Source: Mesostigma viride (taxonomy: Eukaryota; Streptophyta; Mesostigmatophyceae; Mesostigmatales; Mesostigmataceae). From it: a DNA stretch of 64,000 nt. The position numbers and the translations under genes are program-made. Below are positions 35,101-45,074 of the stretch, in pieces; within the stretch, counting starts at the first letter, position 1, and each line of letters opens with the position of its first letter. The notes beneath the pieces were generated by a model. It was not told the DNA's origin. It did not search any database and saw nothing but the letters and a program-made list of their open reading frames with translations. Where the stretch lies: positions 1,469,964-1,533,963 of the forward strand of contig RPFO01000392.1 of assembly GCA_009746045.1 (NCBI GenBank). The letters run 5' to 3'.

Positions 35101-35807
35101 TGTGTTTGAAATAGAAAGGATGAGGGTGATGGATGCGTACACGGCACATGGGTGGTGAATACGTGCATGGCATGAAGGTGGTGACCATGTGGGGAGGGTG
35201 CAGCATGGGCATACCGCAAGGTAGGACTTCGCAATGCGAGTACATATCCAGCTGTGCCAGCTGGCAAAGTAGAAACAAGCCAATGAAGGCATGAAGGGCC
35301 GACAAAGGGAGCATGAAGGAAGGATGTAGGGCTGAGAATGTGATAACAGCCAATACCCTGCAGATGTGACGGTCAAGGCGGTAATGAGGGGTATACCATC
35401 CCTTTCCATGCACAAGCGCGCCCGTTGACAGGGCACCAGGAAGCGAGTGCCGCATCGCATTGGTCGCCAATCAGGCTTTCTCAAAGGGACGGCCTTATAC
35501 ACAATAGGCCCTTTAAACTCGCTGTCCGTAGCGCACACAGGACAATGGTACCCAGCGCTACACAAGTACGGTGTCGGTGGTGTTCTCCAGCACAGCGCGA
35601 GTTGTAGCATTTACCAGCACGCCTTGCGTGGCGCACTTAAAAACCTTGGAATCCAAACCCCATGCAAAGCCTGCTCTCAAAGGATCGCCTCTGCAAAGCC
35701 TGGCTCACCCCATCGGGCAGGTTGATGTCAGCGTTGGCGTCGATGAGCAGCTTCATAATGTCAACGTTGCCGTTCTCCGCTGCCACGTGCAGCGGCGCGC
35801 GGCGCAT
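32123..35807 (-). CDS. Ankyrin-repeat protein, five repeats each on its own phase-0 exon
   Basis: Exons on the minus strand: 35807-35709, 35026-34925, 34626-34528, 34087-33989, 32987-32889 and 32471-32123. The first five are 99 or 102 bp, in phase 0, and each encodes one ankyrin repeat: RAPLHVAAENGNVDIMKLLI, ATPLHWASAHNGVDAVKLLL, LPLHWAAAKGHVKVASLLV, WTPIHMAAANGHGDMIRFLL and NTALHLACAGSQVWIVEVLV. The TPLH and hydrophobic second-helix signatures are clear. The sixth exon is helical then low-complexity (FIAYEMTKNDLISRELV, then NPFSILPQMDVTSNYNTGG). Ankyrin repeats bind partner proteins; the partner is unknown. The sixth exon is taken to end at 32123 (phase 1) and continue into 31038; if unspliced it would stop at 32064. 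The 5' end is uncertain (see 37218-37442). Confidence 0.82.
32512..32553. repeat. (GGGC/GGGT)n G-rich tandem repeat
   Basis: About ten GGGC-type units in the intron just upstream of the sixth ankyrin exon (32471). The spacing of G-triplets would permit G-quadruplexes. Confidence 0.9.
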
Positions 35808-37037
35808 CTGCCACACGTGATGGGTGGCCAGGTGAGGGATTCCATGAGGGATGGCCGTGAGTAAGCAGCGCACCACGGATGCTAGCAAACAGATCCGCAA
35901 GTAGGCATGTCCAATAGAGCAATGGCGAAGGTGGGAGAGGTGTGGCGAGAGAGGGGGAATGGGAGGGAGCCGGTAAAGGGAGGACCAAAGGAGCTGGTGA
36001 GAGGGGGGGTGGGGAGAGCAAGCATAGGAGTGTTGTGCCGACACAATGCGCGGCACCTGCACGCCACCATTAGATGATATTTACGCAACACATGTCATTC
36101 AGTGATGAATCACCTTGTTTAACAATGCGTTGGGTTGTATTTCCATTATGTCGGCCGAGTACTGTCAGCAGCGCGGTTACATTGCCTGTTTTGCAAGCAT
36201 TCGAAAATCGAGTGTGGCAGATTTTGATGACCGAAATGTGCCACATGCATATGTATTCTTATCCCAAGCACAACGTCGTGATCAACACCCATGGCGAATG
36301 AGCACTGCGAGTTTTTGCTTGGTGCTAAATACCGAGCCACCATGTACATTTGGCTGTCCCTGTACACGTGCCATTGCTAAATACCTCCCATGACATAGTG
36401 TGGCAGGTGCCAGGAAGCACGTGCTTCCATGTCAACAGAAAACAACAGTACAATCATGGCCCGAGAACGTAAGCAATCAACTGTGGGTGCCAGCAGCATG
36501 ATCGGCTGCCTGGCGCCCTCAATAAGGAAGCGTAGGCGCAAGGAGGGGTGGGATCGGCAGGTTGGTGGATGGAGGGTGGATGTATGGGCAGGCATTCCAG
36601 TGATCAGGTGGGTACGTGGCACCAAGGCAGGTTGATGTGCTTGCATGTCAGCGGATGCGGCTGTCACAAACATGTCATGGCCTGATCTCACGCCCCTGTT
36701 GCTCCACAACACAATTATGATGTGGAAGAATGGATTCCGTAGTCCATGACCACATGAGGGCATGCTAGCTAGCAAGCGCTTGTAGTATATTTTTTTAGGT
36801 GTTGGGGACGGTGCCTTCCTACAGACGGAGAGGGACAGTCAATCAGCATTCCCAGCGTGCAAGCTCTGCAAAAGGTGGCGACATCCATACTATGGTAACA
36901 ATGTCAATTTACGGAACCATGTATGCTGCGCAAACGCTTGCCGTATGTAAACACTATCCGCGATAATCATCTATATATATTGCTATCTTCTGACAGGTTT
37001 TAATCACCAACGCATGACGTGCTAATGAGAAACATAT

Positions 37038-37442
37038 TTACACCACTTTACTAACCAAACAATGAATTTGAACCCTGTATCCCTGTAAGTGTGGAACAAA
37101 CCTGCGAAGCATACAACGCACGACAATAATTAACATTACGTTATGCGAGATAATTAAGAGAAGTCCCGTGAACATGTCGTACAAGGTGTTGGGAGCTTGC
37201 CACTGCAGCAAACTTACCAGGCCATCCAGCCTGTTCACTCGCTCCGAAAGATTTCCTATCTGCTCCCTCAAGCCATCAAGGTAAGCCTTGCATTCCTCCG
37301 TATCGTTTCTCTCAACGACTTGAAGAACGCCAGTTGGAGCCGTCCTCAGACTCAAATGTGGCATTGGAAGCGAGTCAGGAGATGAAACACCTGCCTTCTC
37401 ATCCGCAGAAACTTTCGTTTTTATCGTCATTCCGGATGCCAT
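37038..37442 (-). CDS. Possible first exon of the ankyrin gene, or a separate 134-residue protein
   Basis: ATG at 37442 opens a frame encoding an acidic, coiled-coil-like N-terminal segment (ECKAYLDGLREQIGNLSERV). A strong donor GTAAGT follows at 37217, after codon 75 in phase 0, which would suit splicing to the phase-0 ankyrin exon at 35807. Read through instead, the frame continues to 37038 with a hydrophobic stretch (GLLLIISHNVMLIIVV) that could be a tail anchor. I favour the spliced reading because of the splice site, but no evidence decides. The divergent neighbour is the 1941-residue gene starting at 38318. Confidence 0.45.
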   Translation of the reverse strand: MASGMTIKTKVSADEKAGVSSPDSLPMPHLSLRTAPTGVLQVVERNDTEECKAYLDGLREQIGNLSERVNRLDGLVSLLQWQAPNTLYDMFTGLLLIISHNVMLIIVVRCMLRRFVPHLQGYRVQIHCLVSKVV

Positions 37443-38317
37443 TTTCCCCTCAAAAGAGGTGTAGAGAAAGGTTGCGTGTGACCTCTATATCTGGTCTAGG
37501 AAGGCCGTTTTAGAACGTTGCTAAAGACAAATTGGCAACAAAGGACGCTTGCTCATTCAAGGAACGCTCTGCTCATTCAACGAAGGAGCACATCTTCCTG
37601 ATCAGTGGAATTGGCATATTATGCAGGCTCAAGAGTCAAGACCTGTTAGGACAACGAACCTGCTCGGTGCTCCATTATTTTTTTTTGTCCCGACTGGGCT
37701 CTTTCCCAAAATTTCGCGCACGGCAGAAGTTGCTAGCAAACGTGTTTGTTTAAGTTATTTTTGCAATTTCCTGTCAAGATATTATTCTGATACTATTGGA
37801 TTCAAGTCATGATTCCGTCAATCCTGCGTCAATTAGAAAATAGTTTAAGTACATACATACTGCCTATTTGTGCTGCAGAACCGAAAACTTCGCTTGTATC
37901 TTTCTATCGCGGACCATTCGAACGCGACGTCTTGCTCGACCCGCACACGTCAAACCAAGTCCAAAGCTGTGCCTAATCGACACATGGCAAATACTTTCAA
38001 CGGCCGGTATTCTACTCCCGAGTCCGGCGGATTGTGGAAACCCGGCCAACAGAAAACACTCGCGTTGAAAATGGACGACCGTGAATATTCATCATATTCA
38101 TCGACCTGGATAAAATGCACAGTTGTCAAAAACAAGTCTCACAAACGATGCTAATTCTTACTTTGTGGCTTGGGCTCTTGCCAGGAGCATTGCCACATGG
38201 GCCCCTTATTGAATCCTAATATGAAGCTTGCGGAATGGAAGTGCGCCCATAGCTTTTAGACGGAATTTTGGATTTGGCCGTTGGGGAATTTCACTGACAG
38301 GAACGTAGGTTAAGAAG
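37443..38317. other. Divergent intergenic region, probable shared promoter region
   Basis: This 0.9-kb stretch separates the minus-strand start at 37442 from the plus-strand start at 38318. Open frames here are short and overlap in both directions without coding character. No specific promoter motif can be defended. Confidence 0.4.
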
Positions 38318-41300
38318 ATGTCAATGCCTGACAGCGGACTTGGTGAAGAAACAGAAAGAGCAAATTCGACAGAAAGGCTTGCGGATGAAGGCCGCGAAGA
38401 TGTTAGCGGTGATATCAGCGAGGACGTGGCCGGGAAAGCGTCGAGGTACTCTGGTGTCCATGCGGATACCCAACCCTATCAAGAATTTGGCGCCATCGCA
38501 AGTCCGCCCGTGCCAGCTATTTCCGGGAGTATAGAGACAAATGTAAATCCGCTTTCTCTATCCTTACCCTCGCCCGTCGCCACGACGTCGAGCATGGCCA
38601 GTGGTCGCAGCGCCCTCAGCGAGCGAGCACTTTCGGTATTGCGAAAAGTTGTCGACGAGAAACGGCGCAAGCAGAAGCAGTGGGATGGTGAACTTGGGAT
38701 CCGTGCGACATCTGGGGAGGCCGAGGCCGCGCTGCAGGCGGAGCTGCAGCAGCTCGATGCTCGCCTGCTCCTGCAGAACGCCTGGCAGTACCAGGCAGAG
38801 GACCGCAGGTTCATGACGCCGGCCACAGAGCCAAGGCTCGAGCCGACCTACCTCCCCTACGACGCATATTCCCCCACAGTGCCCCGCTATCCAGAGTATC
38901 CAGACTACTCCCATGCTGAACCAGGAGGGTTTCGGCAATATGAGCTTAAAGCTGCCAGGAGCACTGGGAAACCTGTGAACCACGCCCGCAGAAGCCGGCC
39001 AGCCAGCGAGCCTGATCGCCAGTTCCTGGACGTCGGGCAGAAAGGCAACAGGGATGTAGCCCGTGGCATGGCAACCGAAGCCCAATCATACGACCGGCGC
39101 GGTGGGGCCCACAGCATTGTGCCGGACGGCAGCAGCCGTGTGCCACCCCTTGCAGGGGATGAGCTCTCCTGCAGCAGCGAGTGGCTGTCGGTGAAGGACC
39201 ATCATGTGCTATCGGGCCACAGGAACGGCCGCGCGGCAACCTCCACAGGCGCCGCTGGCCCTGGCCAGCCCCGCTCCCGCAGCGCTGGCCACCACCGGCC
39301 CGGCGCGGACGCCAGGGAGGCGCGGCGGCGCACCGAGTCCCACGCACACGAGTTCTCCTCTGGCGCTGGCACGGAGTGGCACAGTGTGTCCGCTGGTCGC
39401 AGACGGGAAGGGCGTGGCCCAGCCGAGACCAGCGCGGCGGAAGCGTGGGGTGCCCCAGCACACGCGCAGGCATCCCACTCGGGTGGAGCACTGGCAGGTT
39501 CATGGAGCCAGGACGGGCATGCCCACACGCGGGACAGGAGCGATGGGGTCGGCGGCGTGGGTAGCGCGCATACCCGCACCGCTGAGGCCTGGCATGGCAG
39601 CTACATGCACGAGGGAGGCGGTGCCCCCTCGGGTCTACTCTCCTCACCGGCCAACCTGTCAGCATCGGGCCCCGAGGGTGTCTATGAGCGCGCCAAGCTG
39701 TGGAAGGAACGTAACGCGGCGCAGGCGTCGGCGCTACGCGAGGCGATCCGCGCGCAGGAGGCCGCCGCGTGCACGTTCACGCCCAACGCGGGGCGCAAGA
39801 AGACCCGGCCAAAGGCACGGCCATCGACATCGCCCGCTGCTACACAGCAATCGCCCGCGCAGGCCAACAGGGCCGCGGACCAAGCCAGGGAAGCCGTGAC
39901 GCCTGCGCACACTGGCAGCGTGGAGGACCATGGTGCCAACAAAGACGGAGTTGCGGCCGCTGCCATCGCCGGCACTGGCCCAGCTGCTGGCGGTGATTTG
40001 GGGACGGGGGAAGCCAGGCATGATGCTGCCGCGGTGCGTGCCCATGCCAGCGCGGCTCATGGGGACAGCGGTGCCCGGCCGGATGGCGCTCACGCTGGTG
40101 AGGACGCGGCCATGCTTGCCCCAGGGCATGCCAGGGACGAGGATGCCAGTGGTCCATCGCATGTCAACAGTGCGGGGGGGCCGGCGCAGCATGGTCGTAC
40201 TGGTGAAGGCGACACTTCCCATGATGCTGGCGGCGGTGCCAGCGAGGGCAACGACACGGGCGGTGATGCTGGTGGACGGCACACGCATCGCGGGGACCGT
40301 CTCTCGCTCGCCGCGCTGGCCCACCTGCCAGCGTCGCAGAGGCTGTACATGATGGCCGAGGACATTGCGCGCCGCAAGCTGGAGCGAGAGGCGGTGCACC
40401 GGCGCAGGGAGGAGGCGGCGCTGCGTGCCACCTGCACCTTCAAGCCGGCGGTCAGCGCGTCGCTGCCTGCGTACCTACTCGAGGGGAAGCATCCACCGCC
40501 GCCGCAACCTGCCACAACGCAGCAGGAGCAGCCATCACAAGACCAACCACAAGAGGGCCCGGCTACACCCACGATGGCTGCTGTTTCTGGAGGGACGGCA
40601 GAGGTCCAGGGGAACGCTGCATCGCAGGACAAGGGGAGAGGAGAGCAGACGCAAGCGCGGCGCACCCCGCAACCGCCCAGGCAGCGTCGGCACAGCTCCG
40701 GCGCGCTGACCACGCGCTCTCTGACGGCCGGTTCATCGCTCTTTGGCTCCTCCCTGTACAGCAGCCGCGTGTCCTTGTCGCTGTCGGAGAGCCGCCCCTC
40801 TAGCGCCGCGTCCCCCTCTAGCGGCCTGCTGGAGTGCACGTTCTCCCCTGCCATCAGCCAGGCCAGTCGCGCGATGGCGGCCCGCAAGAAGAAGAGGGAG
40901 AAGGAGCGTGCCGCACGCGAGCAGGAGGGCGGGGGAGAGGAGAAGCTGCTGGGGTTCCAAGAGGACGAGGACCAGCCGCCGCACGCCGTCACGGGGGCCA
41001 GCGCCGCGTTGGACCGCCTGGCGGACCACTCCATCGGCAATGCCTCCCTCAGCACGCCGCTGGCAGGGGGGCGCGGGCCGGAGCGGGACGCGTCCAGGCC
41101 ACGACCCGCCCTGGCATCGCTCAAGATCCACTCGGCTGCATCAGGGACCGCCACGGCCACTAGCAACCGAACAGGGGGTGTTGGGGCCGCTGACACTGCC
41201 GCGCCCAGCGGTGGTAAGGGCATTATTGCCCGCCGCCCCAGCAATCTGGGCCCTGGGCGTCGCCGCCGGCGCAGCTGGTCGGGGGGCGTGGTGGGCGGCT

Positions 41301-42984
41301 TGCTGGGTACGAAGAAGGCGTCAGTGTTCGATCGCCGGCCTGCGAGCGTGGATGCGGGTGACCTGCGACAGCCGCCACCGTGCAAGGGTGGGGGAGCGGC
41401 ACGCGCACTGTTCTCCGGAGGGGGCAGTTACTCGCCCTCGCGTGGGCTGGAGCTGACCATGTGCCCTGCCTCCCCTAGTCTCGTCGCACGGCGCAGGGAG
41501 GCCGCCGCGGCCGCCACGGCCGGCGTGAAAGCAAGCCCCTCGGCGTCCCCCCTGAAAGCTGTGGTTGCATCCCCTAGTTCGAGTACAGACGGCAGCAGTA
41601 AGGGCACATTGCGGCGACTCAGCCTGGGAGAGCCGTTGTCGCTCTCCCTGGGGCGGTCGCAGGGCGCTGCCACAACCGGCAGCGCCATCGGGCGCAGCGT
41701 CCTGGGTGGCTCGCCCGGCACCGGAGAGTTTGGCGCGTGGACGCGCGGCAAGAGTGATGGCGCGGTGGTGCTGCAGGGAACAACGACGACGGCACCACTA
41801 CTGAGCCCCCGCAAGTCCCTGGGCAGCTCCTGGGGCCACGGGGAAAACTTGCTTGCGCTTTATTCGCCGTCCGGCCGAAGCGCTGGGGAGCGGCGTGCCA
41901 GCTCCCGCCCTCCTCCGTTGTTGGTTCCGACGGGTCGCGATGCCCCCTCGTCCCCTCGCATGGCGGATGTAAACCGCACGCTCTCGCCCGTGTTGTCCCC
42001 CGTGGGGGGCAGCGTGGTGGCGGCCGGCAGCATGATGGACGCGCAGGAGGTGGCGGCGACGGTTGAGGCGCTCCCTTGCAGCCCGCGCCACCTGCGGCGT
42101 TTGCGGGACATGCTTCTTTCCGGCACCGTGTCGCCCACTGCGCGCGAGGCAAGCGGGTTGGTGGCCGCGGTGCCCGCGCCGGTGCACCAGCTGCTGCAGC
42201 AGTTGTCGGGCGTGCTGACACCATCAAAGCCCGGCAGCTCCACCGCCAGCCCCGGCAAGGCGGCATGGGATGCAAGTGCTCATGCTCGTACGGGTGGCGG
42301 CAGCCATGCTGGTCCCGCGCTAGGGGATGCCAATGGGGGTGACATGGTTGGGAGGGAGGGAGACGTGGGGTTGGTTGTTGGCAGGGACGACGGCGCCAGC
42401 GCGGGCGGTGGCTCGGATGGCGAGAGCGGCGGCCAGCACATGTTGCTGGCGGGGGATCTCTCGCTTGAGGGCGAGACCGGCAGCATTGCGGCGGAGCGCG
42501 AGCGATACATGGCGTGGTCCCACAGCGCGCATCATCAGAACACATCGGAGTATGCGGCCGCTGCCTCAGGCTCCACGGCCGCTGCCTCAGGTCCCACGGG
42601 CGGTGCGGGCGGGGCCACGGGTGCGCTTGGTGACGACGCACCATTCATTGTGTTGGACGATAGGGGCCCAGGGGCTCAGCCGCGTTGGGATGACGCAGGC
42701 GGCCTGGCAGACCCCGCTGGTTTCAACCGCAGCAGCTCGTTTGCCGCAGGGAACAACCTCAACCTGATGGAGGATTGCCCACCCCGCGGATCTACTGGCG
42801 ACCTAGTGTCGTTTAGCCCAGTGCCATCGGCGCGTAATGCAGCAGGGGGTAACGGCCAGACACCACGCATGGGCATGCGCGCCGGGGGCCCTGCGTCATC
42901 AGAGGCACAAGGGATGGGCTTTGAGGACTGCCAGGATGGGGATGTGGGCAAGGTAGGCAGTGACGGCAGCAGTAGCAGCTCCAG

Positions 42985-43015
<31 letters not shown>

Positions 43016-44143
43016 GGCAGTAGCAGCGACAATGAGCCCAAGCCGGCGGCACCTAGCGCGTCCCTGCTTGACAATCAGCGACCCAGGCCTCTGCAGACTG
43101 GTGCTTTTGCTGGCGTTGGCCGGGCGGGCAGTGGTGGTGTTGCGGGTGGCAGCGGTATGGGCAGCGTCTCGTCTCCATTTGCGCAGTCGAGCTCGCTTCC
43201 TCCCTCGGCGGCGGCCGCCGTGGAGCAAGCACACGCGCTGATGCAGGCGCTGGACGACTCGCCCTGGGAGGCGGCGCAGCAGGGACAGCGCGAGTGGTGG
43301 GACACAGGGGCATCAGCGGGGGCAGGGGGTGGTCGCGGCGGGGGCGTTTCGTCAGTGGTGGACAACTTTTTGTTCCGGCAGCAGCTCATGGAGCAGCGGC
43401 GGCAGATGGAGCTGAACCAGATGCGTGCGTTTGCGCCCATGGTCAACACCTCGCGCAAGCCAGCTGTGAACAAGCGCTCGCAGGCCATCATGGCACGCAA
43501 GAACCGGGCCTCGCTGCAGCAGCGGCAGTTGGCAGCATCGCAGTCCATTGACAGCAGCGGCGACGGCAGCATCAATGGCACCATGGACAGCAGCACATCC
43601 CTGGGTGGGGGGCGGCCAGCCCACCGGCCGGCCATCGGGCGACCCAAGCGCGCGCCGGCCCCATCCAAGTCGGCGAAATCATGGGAGGCGGCGCACGAGG
43701 CCTCGATGACCTTCTCGCCCGCGATCAATAAGCGGTCGCAGCGGATGCCACCACGACCTTACTCGGAGCTCTCCCAAGGGGACCTGCGCCGACGGCTGGC
43801 TCTGCGGGCGACCAAGGCGGCGGAGGCGGAGGATGCAGAGATGGCCGAGGCCACGTTCCAGCCCAAGCTGGTGGCCAAGCCGATCTCAGGCGTGGAGTCA
43901 CAGCTGCGGCGGCTGTCCCTCCCGCACAGCCTGGCAGAGCGTGAGGAGGCGAGGAGGAAGCGTGAGCTGCAGGCAGCGGCCGCACGGGAGGCCGAGGAGC
44001 TGGCCATGTGCACGTTCCGGCCGCAGACAACGGCGGCGCCCGAGTACCACCGGCGCATCTCCGAGACGCGGCGGATGATGCGGTGGGCCTCGCAGGCGCA
44101 GTGGGCTGAGGGCAAGGGCGAAGGGAGGCCGCAGTGGCTATGA
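38318..44143 (+). CDS. Large intronless protein with repeated C-T-F-x-P motifs, probable ciliary/cytoskeletal protein
   Basis: A single uninterrupted 1941-codon frame from ATG 38318 (a second ATG lies two codons on) to TGA 44143, GC-rich with strong coding bias. Most is disordered Ser/Gly/Ala-rich sequence, including a 16-Ser run near residue 1550. It is punctuated by similar short motifs: CTFTPNAGRKK (about 484), CTFKPAVSAS (about 705), CTFSPAISQASR (about 839), AFAPMVNTSRKPAVNKRSQ (about 1705), MTFSPAINKRSQR (about 1796), ATFQPKLVAK (about 1846) and CTFRPQ (about 1897). Each lies next to a charged, probably helical Arg/Glu segment such as RREEAALRA. T-F-x-P-x-I/N repeats of this kind are known from flagellar and other cytoskeletal proteins of protists; a ciliary role here is inferred. 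The absence of introns is striking beside its intron-rich neighbours and could reflect retroposition. Confidence 0.85.
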
Positions 44144-44485
44144 TGATACTGCAATTGTCCGGCAATCGTGGTATGTGTGGATCGATGGGTTACAATATTC
44201 TGTATTTATATTGGCAGTTTACACATTTACGAAATGTTCCTAGCAATATATGCCACTGTCAAGGAACCGGCACTTCCAAGTTGGGGGGAACAAAGAGCAA
44301 TATCTCCAGTAAGTGAGACAACGTGCCGAAGTGGCTGTGAATTTTTTAAGATCAACCACATGTAGTATTCCTGGAGGTGCTTGCATGGCATGCCAACAAC
44401 TGTGTTCAGGGTTCCATGCCAGAAGCCTCTGACCCATGCGTAGACTGCGTCATGTGACCAGTTATAAGAATAGGATTCTCAACCC

Positions 44486-44925
44486 CTATCAAGGAGACAA
44501 CCAGCGCAGGCCAGAAATCGGGAGTATCCGGACCATGGTAGCTCGAGGCTGCCGTTATCTTTTCCGCGCTCGCGTTTTGCAGTCGTTCAGGATGATGAAT
44601 ATGAATGGAGATGGAAATGTTTAGCCTTGTGCATTGAAGTTACGGCTGGCTTACGTGTAGAGCGACTAGATGACCTAGACGGTGGGGCCTGAAACAGCTT
44701 GCTTGCATGATCAGGGCGTGTGTTTCGAGCCTAACTGGCCGGGAGTGTCTAGTGGTGGCACCATGACTGTGATCGCTCTCCCACCATTTGCGAGGAAATA
44801 CGGTCCGCAAATGGAAAACCCCTGAAAAGGTCTAGCTGGTCGGTCATTATACTTTAGCCACTACGCCCAAGCAAGCTGACCCCATGTTTCCAAACATCCA
44901 AGTTAACTGCACACAATGACGAACC
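44486..44925 (-). mobile_element. RepA retroposon copy, diverged, minus orientation
   Basis: The 3' end (TCAAGGAGACAACCAGCGC on the plus strand) is at 44486. Homology to the 54-kb copy runs through CTAGACACTCCCGGCCAGTT, TTTCCATTTGCGG and TAGCTAGACCTTTTC-type sequence to about 44925. At about 440 bp it is among the longest copies here. No clear target-site duplication was found. Confidence 0.75.
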
Positions 44926-44940
44926 TTATACACAATGATC

Positions 44941-45065
44941 GGGAGGGAGGACGCCCGGCCTTGACTTGCATGCTTGCACTAGCTTCTCTCACTGCCATAA
45001 GCGGGCCGGCAGGTCACAGATCGAGGACTCTCTTTGCATCATGGTGCTGGCCTGTCCAACGTACT
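44941..45065 (+). repeat. Dispersed repeat (partner at 16.37-16.49 kb)
   Basis: It shares TAGCTTCTCTCACTGCC and a following GGGC-GGC-AGG-CACAG stretch with 16368-16485. It directly precedes the 3' tail of LINE-B at about 45080. Confidence 0.6.
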
Positions 45066-45074
45066 GTGCGTGCC

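Noticed and set aside
37040-37110. tRNA-like B-box (GGTTCAAATTC) on the minus strand
   Set aside because: No acceptor or anticodon stem can be formed around it.
37203-37217. 15-nt GTAAGT...CAG segment as an intron
   Set aside because: Far shorter than any other intron in the window. The GTAAGT may be a donor for a distant acceptor, but not for this one.
39181-41456. Several frames of over 200 codons antisense or out of frame to the 1941-residue gene
   Set aside because: High GC content and strong codon bias of the real gene leave other frames open; none shows a recognisable domain.
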